Below are positions 18,685 through 27,084 of a DNA stretch of 64,000 bases, in pieces. A program made the position numbers and the translations under genes. The DNA is from Emticicia sp965283955 (GTDB lineage Bacteria > Bacteroidota > Bacteroidia > Cytophagales > Spirosomataceae): the NCBI GenBank assembly GCA_965283955.1, contig CBDIQW010000001.1, positions 806,001 through 870,000 of the forward strand, given 5' to 3'. The notes under the pieces are model-generated. The model was not told the DNA's origin. It searched no databases and saw only the letters and a list, made by a program, of their open reading frames with translations. Each line of letters begins with the position of its first letter. Position 1 is the stretch's first letter.

Positions 18685-20199
18685 ATGAAAAAACTACTTT
18701 TTCTCACCCTAATTTCATTTTCAAGCTTCGCCCAAAGCATCATTCAAACCGCTAATGGAAAAGTTGAAGGTTATACTAAAGAAAACCTAAGAATCTTCAA
18801 AGGCATTCCTTTTGCGGCTCCGCCAATAGGCGAATTTCGTTGGAAAGCACCACAACCAGTACAAAACTGGAGTGATGTAAAAAAATGTACTGAATTTTCG
18901 GCAAGTCCGATTCAGAATAAACCTCAGCCCTTTTCGTGCTGGACAGAAGAATTTATTGCTAAACCAGAACCTTTGAACGAAGATTGCCTTTACTTAAACG
19001 TTTGGACTTCAAGCAAAAACAAAGAAAAACACCCAGTTTTAGTTTGGATTTATGGTGGTGGATTGAACAGCGGTTCTGCCAATTGTGATATTTATGATGG
19101 TGAAGAAATGGCAAAAAAAGGTGTAGTCTTCGTGAGTATCAATTATAGAGTTGGTGTGATGGGCTTCATGGCTCACCCTGAACTGAGCAAAGAATCAGGC
19201 TATAATTCTTCTGGAAATTATGGCTTTCTTGACCAAATTGCGGCTTTGAAATGGGTTCAGAAAAACATTGCAGCTTTTGGTGGCGACCCAAACAATGTAA
19301 CCATTGCAGGGCAATCGGCAGGGGCATTTAGTGTCAATGCTATGATTGCTTCGCCTCTGGCAAAAGGTTTATTTCATAAAGCGATTCCACAAAGCGGCGG
19401 ACTTTTATCCAACAGATTTAGTCAAAATTTGGCAGAATCGGAGCAACAAGGCTTGAAATTTATGGAAAAAGTAAATTGTACTTCGATTGCTGAATTGAGA
19501 AAAAAATCGGCTGACGAGATTCAAAAAGCAAGCAATTTGCAAGGTTTCGGCCGATTCGGAACAACGATGGACGGCTACGTACTACCAACAAATATTTTTG
19601 AGCATTTCAAAAAAGGCAAACACAACCAAGTACCAATAATGACAGGTTGGGTTACAGGTGATGGCAGTTTAATGGGCGTTCCAAAAGCAAATTTAGAGGA
19701 TTACAAAAAAGAAGCTCTAACCAAATACGGAACAAAAGCAGATGAATTTCTGAGTATTTTCCCTGCCTCGACCGACGAAGAAGCCAAAGAAGCAAAATTG
19801 AAACAAGGATTGCTTGGTTTTGCGGGTATGCCTTCACATTTGTTAGCTACTTTCACCAATAAACCTTCTTACTTATATCATTTTAGCCACGTTCCACCCG
19901 ATAAGCCAAACTTCCCAAATTATGGTGCTTTTCATACTTCCGAAGTGCCTTATGCTTTACATACGCTACATACTTGGAAACGAGATTGGCAAAAACTCGA
20001 TAAAGATTTAGAAAATAAAATGGCATCGTATTGGGTAAATTTTGCCAAAACTGGTAATCCAAACGGTACAGGCTTACCCGAATGGAAAACTTACGACAAA
20101 CAAGCAGGAAATATCATGATTTTGGGCGATAAAGTTGAAATTAAACAAGGTTTATTTAAAAAGGAATTTGATTTTTTAGAAATGAATTCGGGGAAATAA
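18685..20199 (+). CDS. Secreted type-B carboxylesterase 2
   Basis: Signal peptide MKKLLFLTLISFSSFAQ. Family landmarks are GIPFAAPPIGEFRWKAP, NEDCLYLNVWTS, VWIYGGGLNSGS, nucleophile Ser211 in GQSAGA, and a His in AFHTSEVPYALHT. The 504-residue length is usual. The start is 10 bases after the preceding stop, so the two genes are probably translated from one transcript. It differs enough from the genes at 12589 and 28907 to suggest different ester substrates rather than recent duplicates. Confidence 0.93.
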   Translation: MKKLLFLTLISFSSFAQSIIQTANGKVEGYTKENLRIFKGIPFAAPPIGEFRWKAPQPVQNWSDVKKCTEFSASPIQNKPQPFSCWTEEFIAKPEPLNEDCLYLNVWTSSKNKEKHPVLVWIYGGGLNSGSANCDIYDGEEMAKKGVVFVSINYRVGVMGFMAHPELSKESGYNSSGNYGFLDQIAALKWVQKNIAAFGGDPNNVTIAGQSAGAFSVNAMIASPLAKGLFHKAIPQSGGLLSNRFSQNLAESEQQGLKFMEKVNCTSIAELRKKSADEIQKASNLQGFGRFGTTMDGYVLPTNIFEHFKKGKHNQVPIMTGWVTGDGSLMGVPKANLEDYKKEALTKYGTKADEFLSIFPASTDEEAKEAKLKQGLLGFAGMPSHLLATFTNKPSYLYHFSHVPPDKPNFPNYGAFHTSEVPYALHTLHTWKRDWQKLDKDLENKMASYWVNFAKTGNPNGTGLPEWKTYDKQAGNIMILGDKVEIKQGLFKKEFDFLEMNSGK

Positions 20200-20240
20200 A
20201 GCTGTACTTAATTAAGCGATGATTTTTCTTTGAAAAATAA

Positions 20241-20834
20241 ATGATGATACCACAGAAACCTACTCCTGAATTTATCGAATATTATTTGAATAAATTCGAT
20301 GCAAATGAAAAGCACATTTCGATTGAAAATGCTCTAAAAACTTTGCTAAATAGGTTTCCCGAAAACAAAAACATTGATGAAATAAAATTGAAAATTGATT
20401 CTATCAATTCTTTATATAGTACAAATATCTATGATACGCTTAATGTTGCTAAACACATTCAAAGTTTAAATCTTGATGATGCACTAATCAATGGTGACAT
20501 AAGTATTATTCCAAAAATTGCAACTGGACACGGGATTGCTTCATTGAAAAGTGAGACAGGCAAAGAGATAAATTTCTATGCTTTTGCTACAAAGTATTGC
20601 AGTTGGCACAATCCGGAAGAATTTCCAATTTTTGATAGTTATATCGAAAAACTATTGATTGCTTATCGTGAATTTGGTTTTCATAATTTCAAAAACGTTG
20701 AACTGAAACAATACGAAAGATTTAAAACAATCCTAATGGGTTTTAGAGCATACTACGGCTTATCTGATTTCAGCCTAAAAGAAATTGACAAATTTTTATG
20801 GTTATACGCAAAAGACTTATTCAAAAACAAATGA
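20241..20834 (+). CDS. Small soluble protein of unknown function
   Basis: 197 residues with no signal peptide. The core FYAFATKYCSWHNPEEFPIFDS, then KTILMGFRAYYGLSDFSLKEID, recalls helical helix-hairpin-helix glycosylase-like folds, where a conserved Lys/Asp pair would be catalytic. I cannot support that beyond resemblance. The stop overlaps the ATG of the next esterase (ATGA), so it is translationally linked to a secreted-enzyme operon although it looks cytoplasmic. It may be a recent insertion. Confidence 0.65.
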   Translation: MMIPQKPTPEFIEYYLNKFDANEKHISIENALKTLLNRFPENKNIDEIKLKIDSINSLYSTNIYDTLNVAKHIQSLNLDDALINGDISIIPKIATGHGIASLKSETGKEINFYAFATKYCSWHNPEEFPIFDSYIEKLLIAYREFGFHNFKNVELKQYERFKTILMGFRAYYGLSDFSLKEIDKFLWLYAKDLFKNK

Positions 20835-21856
20835 AAAAACTACTTCTATTCCTTATTCTTCACTTATCATTCATCACTTTTGCCCAAACTGGCAAAGTGG
20901 TAAGTTTTACAATTAACTCAAAAGCCTTACAAAACACAGGCGGCGAAGACCCAAATCGTAAAGTATCGGTGTATTTACCGCCTAATTATGATGCTTCAAC
21001 GCAGCGTTACCCTGTCATTTACTACTTGCATGGATTCATGGGAAAAGACAATATTTTTCCGCAAATGCAAAAGATTCTGGATGAAGGCATTGCTCGCCAG
21101 AAAATCAAACCTTTCATTTTTGTTCAAGCCGACCAATACACGCTTTTTGAAGGAAGTTTTTATTCAAACTCTTCACTAACAGGCAATTGGGACGAGTTTG
21201 AGAGCAAAGAATTGGTAGAATATATGGATAAAAACTACCGAACGCTCGCCACCCGTGAAAGTCGAGGCATTGCGGGGCATTCGATGGGAGGTTATGGAGC
21301 TTTCAAAATCGGAATGCTTCATCCCGAAGTTTTTAGTAGTATTTATGCACTCAGTCCAGGGTTGCTGGCAATGGTGAAGGAATTTGGGCCAAATAGTAAT
21401 TCTTTCAAAGAAGTTCAAAACGTAAAAACGGTTGAAGATTTAAAGAAAACCTACTACCCAAAAGTGTTAGTAGCAGTTGGGCGTGCTTGGTCGCCGAACC
21501 CAAATAAGCCGCCTTTTTTCTGTGATTTTCCGTTCAGCTACGAAGGCGATAAAATGATTGTCAACCAACCAATTTTAGAAAAGTGGGAGGCAAACATGCC
21601 TGTCTATATGGTTGATAAATATGCCGATAATCTACGAAAAATGACAGCTATCAAATTGGATTGGGGAAGAAATGATTCACCTCGTTTTCCTGTACAAATC
21701 GGTATGCTGAGTCAGCGTTTAGAGAATCTTGGTATCAATCATTTTTCAGAAGAATACATCGGCGACCACGGCAATAAAATCTGGACGATGGATGGCCGTG
21801 TATTGAATGATTTATTACCATTTTTTAATGACAACTTAAAGTTTGGTGAAAAGTGA
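20831..21856 (+). CDS. Secreted esterase (esterase-D/antigen-85-like fold) 1
   Basis: The start MKKLLLFLILHLSFITFAQ is at 20831, overlapping the upstream stop by four bases. Landmarks are KVSVYLPPNYDASTQRYPVIYYLHG, the nucleophile in AGHSMGGYGA, and a His near the end in EYIGDHGNKIW. The family includes feruloyl esterases, S-formylglutathione hydrolases and siderophore esterases; with a signal peptide and this neighbourhood, a polysaccharide-side-chain esterase is likelier. The last codons (GGTGAAAAGTGA) form part of the inverted repeat that borders the next cassette. Confidence 0.9.
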   Translation: MKKLLLFLILHLSFITFAQTGKVVSFTINSKALQNTGGEDPNRKVSVYLPPNYDASTQRYPVIYYLHGFMGKDNIFPQMQKILDEGIARQKIKPFIFVQADQYTLFEGSFYSNSSLTGNWDEFESKELVEYMDKNYRTLATRESRGIAGHSMGGYGAFKIGMLHPEVFSSIYALSPGLLAMVKEFGPNSNSFKEVQNVKTVEDLKKTYYPKVLVAVGRAWSPNPNKPPFFCDFPFSYEGDKMIVNQPILEKWEANMPVYMVDKYADNLRKMTAIKLDWGRNDSPRFPVQIGMLSQRLENLGINHFSEEYIGDHGNKIWTMDGRVLNDLLPFFNDNLKFGEK

Positions 21857-22332
21857 AAAGAGAAAGAAGAAAAGAGGGTTTCTAATCTTGAACTAAATTT
21901 ATTTAAATTTATATTATTGTTCATCTTTCATTTTTAAGCATTCATATCTAAAAGATGGGTTTATTACGTCAAAAAAGTTACGACTTTGCTATTAGAATTG
22001 TAAAACTTTGCCGCTACTTAACAAATGAGCAGAAAGAATTTGTGCTTTCAAAACAAGTTTTACGGTCAGGGACATCTATTGGAGCAATGGTCAGAGAAGC
22101 TGAATTTGGACAGTCAAAAGCTGATTTTATTAATAAATTAAGTATTGCATTAAAAGAAGCAAATGAAACCGAATACTGGCTTTCTTTACTTCTGGATACT
22201 GATTTAATTGAACAGAAAATGCACCAAAGTTTGAAAGCAGACATTGATACTATTATTAGTCTGTTAGTGGCATCAGTAAAAACTGCAAAACAAAATTTAA
22301 AAAAAGAAAATTAAAACTCTTCACTTTTCACC
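21845..22332. mobile_element. Inverted-repeat-bounded S23 cassette
   Basis: GGTGAAAAGTGAAAAGAG at 21845-21862 and CTCTTCACTTTTCACC at 22317-22332 are inverted copies flanking a single 119-residue S23-family gene. The unit of about 490 bases sits between two esterase genes transcribed in the same direction. Confidence 0.6.
21955..22314 (+). CDS. Four-helix-bundle protein (S23/IVP family)
   Basis: 119 residues: SYDFAIRIVKLCRYL, LRSGTSIGAMVREAEFGQSKADF and KEANETEYWLSLLLD are the family hallmarks. Relatives occur inside 23S rRNA intervening sequences and as scattered intergenic genes in Bacteroidota; their function is unknown. There is no rRNA here. The inverted-repeat borders suggest it spreads as a small cassette. 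Confidence 0.9.
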   Translation: MGLLRQKSYDFAIRIVKLCRYLTNEQKEFVLSKQVLRSGTSIGAMVREAEFGQSKADFINKLSIALKEANETEYWLSLLLDTDLIEQKMHQSLKADIDTIISLLVASVKTAKQNLKKEN

Positions 22333-22349
22333 CTTCACTTAAATAATTT

Positions 22350-23228
22350 ATGAAAATTTTAAATTTACTCTTCACTTTTCTCTTTTCACTTTTCACTTGG
22401 TTTACAGTCAAAGCATCAACCGTTGATAGCCTTGATGTGCCAAGTGCTGTAATGAAAAAAACTTACAAAGCAGCGGTTGTTTTACCCGCTTCTTACTCAA
22501 TAAATCAAGCGAGTTACCCAGTTTTATATCTCCTTCATGGCGGCGGTGGCCATTTCCGTGATTGGCTCACTTCAACACCCGACAAGAACCTTGTAAAAAA
22601 CCTTGCTGACAAATACAACTTGATAATAGTAATGCCCGAAGGTGAGACTTTTAGTTGGTATTTAGATAGTCCTTCTGACCCAAATAGTAAATTTGAAACC
22701 TATATTACGAAAGAGGTGATTCAGAAAATTGATGCTACTTACCGCACTGTTAAAAGCAATAAAGGCCGAGTAATTACGGGGCTATCGATGGGCGGACATG
22801 GTGCGATGTATTTTGCTACTCGTCACCCTGATTTATTTAGTGCAGCCGGAACAATGAGCGGTGTAATGGATATGAATTATACTAAATTCAAAATAAACGC
22901 TGACTTTACAAAATCGTTAAAACAAGGATTTGAGAAAGTTTTAGGTACTTCAGACATTTATCAAGATGTTTTTGTGAAAAATTCGATTGTAAATATGGTT
23001 GATGCCATCAAGAAAAATGCAATGCCAATTATTATTGATTGTGGTGTTGACGATTTCTTGATTGATACAAATCGTGAACTACATAGTCGATTGCTATATG
23101 CAGGTGTTTCGCATGATTATACCGAACGTCCTGGAGCTCATACATGGCCTTATTGGGAAAACTCACTGCCTTATCATGTGCTTTTCTTCCATAATATCTT
23201 GAAAAAGAATGGAGTAACGGTAGAATAA
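22350..23228 (+). CDS. Secreted esterase (esterase-D-like) 2
   Basis: 292 residues. YKAAVVLPASYSINQASYPVLYLLHG gives the family start, the nucleophile is in TGLSMGGHGAMY, an Asp is likely in IIDCGVDDFLID, and the His is in RPGAHTWPYW. Its signal peptide core (LLFTFLFSLFTWFTV) is encoded by repeats of CACTTTTCTCTTTTCACTT, the same text as the cassette border just upstream. The signal sequence may therefore have been replaced or built by the repeat. It is probably part of the esterase operon. Confidence 0.9.
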   Translation: MKILNLLFTFLFSLFTWFTVKASTVDSLDVPSAVMKKTYKAAVVLPASYSINQASYPVLYLLHGGGGHFRDWLTSTPDKNLVKNLADKYNLIIVMPEGETFSWYLDSPSDPNSKFETYITKEVIQKIDATYRTVKSNKGRVITGLSMGGHGAMYFATRHPDLFSAAGTMSGVMDMNYTKFKINADFTKSLKQGFEKVLGTSDIYQDVFVKNSIVNMVDAIKKNAMPIIIDCGVDDFLIDTNRELHSRLLYAGVSHDYTERPGAHTWPYWENSLPYHVLFFHNILKKNGVTVE

Positions 23229-23249
23229 AACCTTTTAACTCACAAAAAG

Positions 23250-24872
23250 ATGAAAAAAATAATTTTATTTTTTCTCGCTGTTTGTTTGGTTTCTATTGGA
23301 ATTGTTGCCTTCAAACCAAAACAAAAGCGTCCCAACATCGTATTCATCATGTCGGATGACCATGCTAATCAAGCAATTTCGGCGTATGATACACGACTCA
23401 CGCAAACGCCAAATATCGACCGAATTGCCAAAGAAGGAATGCTATTTACAAATGCCTGCGTAACCAATTCGATTTGTGCCCCATCAAGAGCAGTAATTTT
23501 GACTGGAAAACATAGCCATTTGAATGGAAAAATTGACAATTATTTTCCGTTTGACACGACCAATATCACATTTCCACAAATTTTACAAAAGGCTGGTTAT
23601 CAGACCGCTATGTTTGGAAAACTGCATTTCGGAAACAATCCGAAAGGCTTTGATGAATTTCAGATTTTACCCGACCAAGGTGATTATTACAACCCCGATT
23701 TTATAACAAAAAAAGAAGGTAAAAAGAAACTTGCTGGTTATGTAACCGACCTCATCACGGACATTACTTTGAATTGGTTAAAAAACGAACGTGATGAAGA
23801 AAAGCCTTTTTTTCTCGCCTATTTACACAAAGCACCCCACCGTGAATGGCTGCCCGCCGAACGCCATTTCAAGGAATACTTGAAGAAAACTTTTCCTGAG
23901 CCGACTACCCTTTTTGATAATTACGAAGGTCGTGGACGAGCTTCAAAAGAGGCAGAAATGAACCTGCTCACGCACATGAATTGGGCCGGTGACTCAAAGA
24001 TTTTTCCTGAAAATATGGATAAACTGGGTATCAAAGAATCCCATGCGTACGATAAACGAAATTATAATTATACCGTGGGAAGAATGAACGCCGAACAACG
24101 CAAAGTTTGGGACGAACATTACGGAAAAATGAACGAAGAATTTATCAAACGCTACCCAAGCATGACCGAAAAAGATAAAATGAAATGGCGTTATCAACGC
24201 TATATGCAAGATTATCTGGGAAGCATCGCATCGGTAGATGAAGGGGTCGGGCAGGTTTTAGATTTCTTAAAAAAGAACAATTTAGAAGAAAACACAATCG
24301 TAGTTTATACCTCTGACCAAGGATTTTATTTGGGCGAACACGGCTGGTTTGATAAGCGATTTATTTTCGACGAATCTTTTAAAACTCCTTTGTTAGTCAA
24401 ATGGCCAAATGTTATAAAAGCAGGTACAAAAAACTCACAAATGGTTCAAAACCTTGATTTTGCTCAGACTTTCCTCGAAGCTGCGGGGATTAAGTCTCCA
24501 TCAGATATGCAAGGCGAAAGTTTGATTCCGATTTTTAAAGGTCAAGGCAAAAATTTCCGTGATGCAGCTTATTATCATTATTACGAATATCCGAGCGTTC
24601 ACATGGTGAAGCGTCATTACGGAATCGTAACGGAAAAATACAAATTAGTGCATTTCTATTATGATGTCGATGAATGGGAATTATATGACCGTGTAAACGA
24701 TAAAAACGAAATGACAAACGTTTACAACGACCCTAAATACGCCAAAGTCAAAGCCGAATTGCACAAAAAATTGGCTGCTCTTCGTGTAAAATACAAAGAC
24801 TCCGAAACTTTGGATAAAATGTATATTGAAAAGTATGATGAATTAGTGAAACAAGGTAAAATTTTCAGATAA
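23250..24872 (+). CDS. Secreted type I sulfatase
   Basis: 540 residues. A signal/anchor sequence MKKIILFFLAVCLVSIGIVAF is followed by RPNIVFIMSDDHANQAISAY (metal-binding DD) and the formylglycine motif SICAPSRAVILTGK. The Cys there must be oxidised by a maturase not found in this window. The C-terminal part contains DQGFYLGEHGWFDKR and FKTPLLVKWP, typical of the S1 family. The start and active-site context resemble subfamily S1_11 (N-acetylglucosamine-6-sulfatases), but that is only a guess. Together with the esterases it points to a decorated, possibly sulfated, polysaccharide or mucin-type substrate. Confidence 0.93.
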   Translation: MKKIILFFLAVCLVSIGIVAFKPKQKRPNIVFIMSDDHANQAISAYDTRLTQTPNIDRIAKEGMLFTNACVTNSICAPSRAVILTGKHSHLNGKIDNYFPFDTTNITFPQILQKAGYQTAMFGKLHFGNNPKGFDEFQILPDQGDYYNPDFITKKEGKKKLAGYVTDLITDITLNWLKNERDEEKPFFLAYLHKAPHREWLPAERHFKEYLKKTFPEPTTLFDNYEGRGRASKEAEMNLLTHMNWAGDSKIFPENMDKLGIKESHAYDKRNYNYTVGRMNAEQRKVWDEHYGKMNEEFIKRYPSMTEKDKMKWRYQRYMQDYLGSIASVDEGVGQVLDFLKKNNLEENTIVVYTSDQGFYLGEHGWFDKRFIFDESFKTPLLVKWPNVIKAGTKNSQMVQNLDFAQTFLEAAGIKSPSDMQGESLIPIFKGQGKNFRDAAYYHYYEYPSVHMVKRHYGIVTEKYKLVHFYYDVDEWELYDRVNDKNEMTNVYNDPKYAKVKAELHKKLAALRVKYKDSETLDKMYIEKYDELVKQGKIFR

Positions 24873-24888
24873 CAACGAGAATCATTGC

Positions 24889-24916
24889 GTAGAGACGTTG
24901 CATGCAACGTCTCTAC
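24889..24916. repeat. REP-type palindrome, variant A
   Basis: A 28-base perfect palindrome with half-site GTAGAGACGTTGCA. A second identical copy lies at 44676-44703, and a sister variant with half-site GTAGAGACAGGGCA occurs at 26634, 26988 and 44936. Confidence 0.9.
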
Positions 24917-24932
24917 ATAACAAAATTAAATA

Positions 24933-26228
24933 ATGCTATCAATATTCGGTTTCGCAACAATTATTGTTTTCTTGGTATTAATAATGACTAAAAAAATGTC
25001 AGTAATAACAGCCTTAGTCATTACCCCCATATTATTTGGACTAATTGCTGGGTTTAATCCAAAAGAACTTGGCGAATTTGCCATTACAGGAATCAAACAA
25101 GTGGCTCCAACAGGCATTTTGTTGATGTTTGCCGTCCTATATTTCGCCACCATGCTCGATGCTGGTCTTTTTGACCCTGTGATAGCTACTATCATAAAAT
25201 CAGTAAAAGGCGACCCACTGAAAGTAATCGTCGGAACGGCAATTTTAACAATGATTGTGCATCTTGATGGCGATGGAACTGCCACCTTTATGATTGTACT
25301 TTCGGCATTTTTGCCCATTTATAAACAACTGAAAATCAATCGTTTAGTACTTTCAAGTATTGTTGCATTGAGCGTTGGACCGATGCACCTTGTGCCGTGG
25401 TCAGGAACATCGGCAAGAGCTATTTCAACTTTAAAATCAGATACCGTTCATATTTTTAACCCTAATATTCCTGCTATCATTGGCGGTATCGTTTGGGTGC
25501 TTTTTGTGGCTTATATTTTCGGCAAAAAAGAAAGAAAGCGACTCGGAATCATTGATTTTCAATATAATCATAAAGAAAATCTTACGACTGAACAACGAGA
25601 TTTAAGAAGACCAAAACTACTTATTTTCAATGCAGTACTCACAGTTTCACTAATCATTGCTTTAATGAAAGGTTGGGTTCCAGCATCTGTACTTTTTGTA
25701 GTGGCAAGTATGATCGCACTGCTAATAAACTACCCAAAACTCGCTGACCAGCAGAAAGTTATGAAGGTTCACGGCACAAATATCTTTATGGTTTCGAGTA
25801 TGATATTTGCCGCAGGAATTTTTTCTGGAATATTGACAGGCTCGAAAATGATTGAAGAAATGGCTAATGCTTTGGTTGCATTGATTCCTTCAACCCATGC
25901 CAATCTTTTGCCTACACTTACGGCTATCACAAGTTTACCAGCCAGTATGTTATTTACACCCGATGCTTATTATTTTGGAGTTGTGCCAATTTTGAGTCAG
26001 ACCGCAACTCAATTTGGTATTGACCAGCTCGAAATCGGGCGAGCAGCTTTACTCGGGCAAATGACGGTTGGTTTTCCTATTAGTCCACTTACCGCCTCAA
26101 CATTCCTATTAGTAGGTTTGGCAGAAGTTGATTTAGGTGAACACCAACGCCATACCTTTACATGGGCTTGGGGAACAACAATTGTAATGACGATTGTGGC
26201 AATTTTAACGGGGTCGATACATTTATGA
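24933..26228 (+). CDS. CitMHS-family citrate/organic-acid transporter
   Basis: 431 residues and about 11 hydrophobic segments. Family motifs are MTKKMSVITALVITPILFGL, the conserved MIVHLDGDGTATFMI and GPMHLVPWSGTSARA in the first half, and a symmetric second half ending in a C-terminal membrane segment. Members import metal-citrate or related carboxylates with protons. The position before the AtuA genes suggests it feeds a carboxylate into that pathway (inference). It is flanked on both sides by palindromic repeats. Confidence 0.92.
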   Translation: MLSIFGFATIIVFLVLIMTKKMSVITALVITPILFGLIAGFNPKELGEFAITGIKQVAPTGILLMFAVLYFATMLDAGLFDPVIATIIKSVKGDPLKVIVGTAILTMIVHLDGDGTATFMIVLSAFLPIYKQLKINRLVLSSIVALSVGPMHLVPWSGTSARAISTLKSDTVHIFNPNIPAIIGGIVWVLFVAYIFGKKERKRLGIIDFQYNHKENLTTEQRDLRRPKLLIFNAVLTVSLIIALMKGWVPASVLFVVASMIALLINYPKLADQQKVMKVHGTNIFMVSSMIFAAGIFSGILTGSKMIEEMANALVALIPSTHANLLPTLTAITSLPASMLFTPDAYYFGVVPILSQTATQFGIDQLEIGRAALLGQMTVGFPISPLTASTFLLVGLAEVDLGEHQRHTFTWAWGTTIVMTIVAILTGSIHL

Positions 26229-26251
26229 ATTTGTATAAAACCATATTTCCC

Positions 26252-26293
26252 GTAGAGACAAGGCATGCCGAGCGACGGTCGCCTTGTCTCTAC
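26252..26293. repeat. REP-type palindrome, variant with longer loop
   Basis: Arms GTAGAGACAAGGC and GCCTTGTCTCTAC around a 16-base loop that contains a nested CGAGCGACGGTCG-like stem. It lies 36 bases before the RAYT gene. Confidence 0.85.
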
Positions 26294-26328
26294 AACGAGA
26301 ATAAATAATAATTAAATCATTCAAACAG

Positions 26329-26966
26329 ATGTCCGTCGATAAATTCCAAAATAAATACCGAATTGCCTCCGCACGTGCATCGTGGTGGAATTACGGATGG
26401 AATGGGGCATATTTTATTACGATTTGTACGAAAAACAGAGAACATTTTTTCGGTAAAATTGAAAACGGAAAAATGAAATTATCGAAAATTGGATTATTGG
26501 CTGATATATTTTGGCACGAAATAAAAAACCATATTGAAAATATAGAATTAGGTGCATTTGTAGTAATGCCGAATCACGTACACGGGATTTTGATTTTGGA
26601 TAAACCTGAGATTATTACAAATACAGAAATGCCGTAGAGACAGGGCATGCCCTGTCTCTACGAAACGTTGAAACAAACACCAAATAAATTGTTAATTCAA
26701 ACGAAATCACCAGCCCAACAACGATTTCGGAATCAAGGAAAAATACCGTTTCTTCAATTATAGGTTCTTATAAATCTGCCGTTAGCAAACATTGTAATCG
26801 CCTTAAATTAACCGATGATAATGGTGTAGTATTTGGTTGGCAAACCCGATTCCATGACCATATAATTAGAGATGATGAAGAATATCAGAAAATCAATGAT
26901 TACATTGAAAATAACCCTTTGAATTGGGAAAATGATAAATTTTATGGTGATGAATTTAAAGCGTAA
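26329..26966 (+). pseudogene. REP-associated tyrosine transposase (RAYT), interrupted
   Basis: The N-terminal part (26329-26637) holds ARASWWNYGWNGAYFITICTK and the HUH-type motif MPNHVHGIL. The C-terminal part (about 26730-26966) holds SIIGSYKSAVSKH, carrying the probable catalytic Tyr, then WQTRFHDHIIRDDEEY and INDYIENNPLNW, both typical of RAYTs. The gene is interrupted at 26634 by a copy of the palindrome, which introduces a TAG, and a one-base loss occurs near 26747 in an A run. RAYTs mobilise REP palindromes; five other palindromes are in this window, so an active copy may exist elsewhere. Confidence 0.88.
26634..26661. repeat. REP-type palindrome, variant B, inside the RAYT gene
   Basis: A 28-base perfect palindrome with half-site GTAGAGACAGGGCA. 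It supplies the TAG that truncates the transposase frame. Confidence 0.92.
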
Positions 26967-26987
26967 TTTTTATATTGTCGTACCATC

Positions 26988-27033
26988 GTAGAGACAGGGC
27001 ATGCCCTGTCTCTACCGCATGCCCTGTCTCTAC
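26988..27033. repeat. REP-type palindrome, variant B, with an extra half unit
   Basis: The full 28-base palindrome at 26988-27015 is followed directly by CGCATGCCCTGTCTCTAC, a second right half. It lies just after the RAYT stop. Confidence 0.9.
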
Positions 27034-27084
27034 CGCACGAATATAGGAAATAACAAATTAATCTGAAATTGAAATTATATTTTA

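Noticed and set aside
21955..22314. Intervening sequence of a 23S rRNA gene
   Set aside because: The S23 protein is present but no rRNA sequence surrounds it.
24889..24916. Transcription terminator of the sulfatase gene
   Set aside because: The perfect palindrome lacks a T tail and recurs at unrelated places, so REP-type repeat is the better label, although it may also affect transcript ends.
26988..27033. Start of a CRISPR array
   Set aside because: The repeated units are adjoining palindromes without spacers and belong to the REP family next to a RAYT gene. No CRISPR array or cas gene was found in the window.
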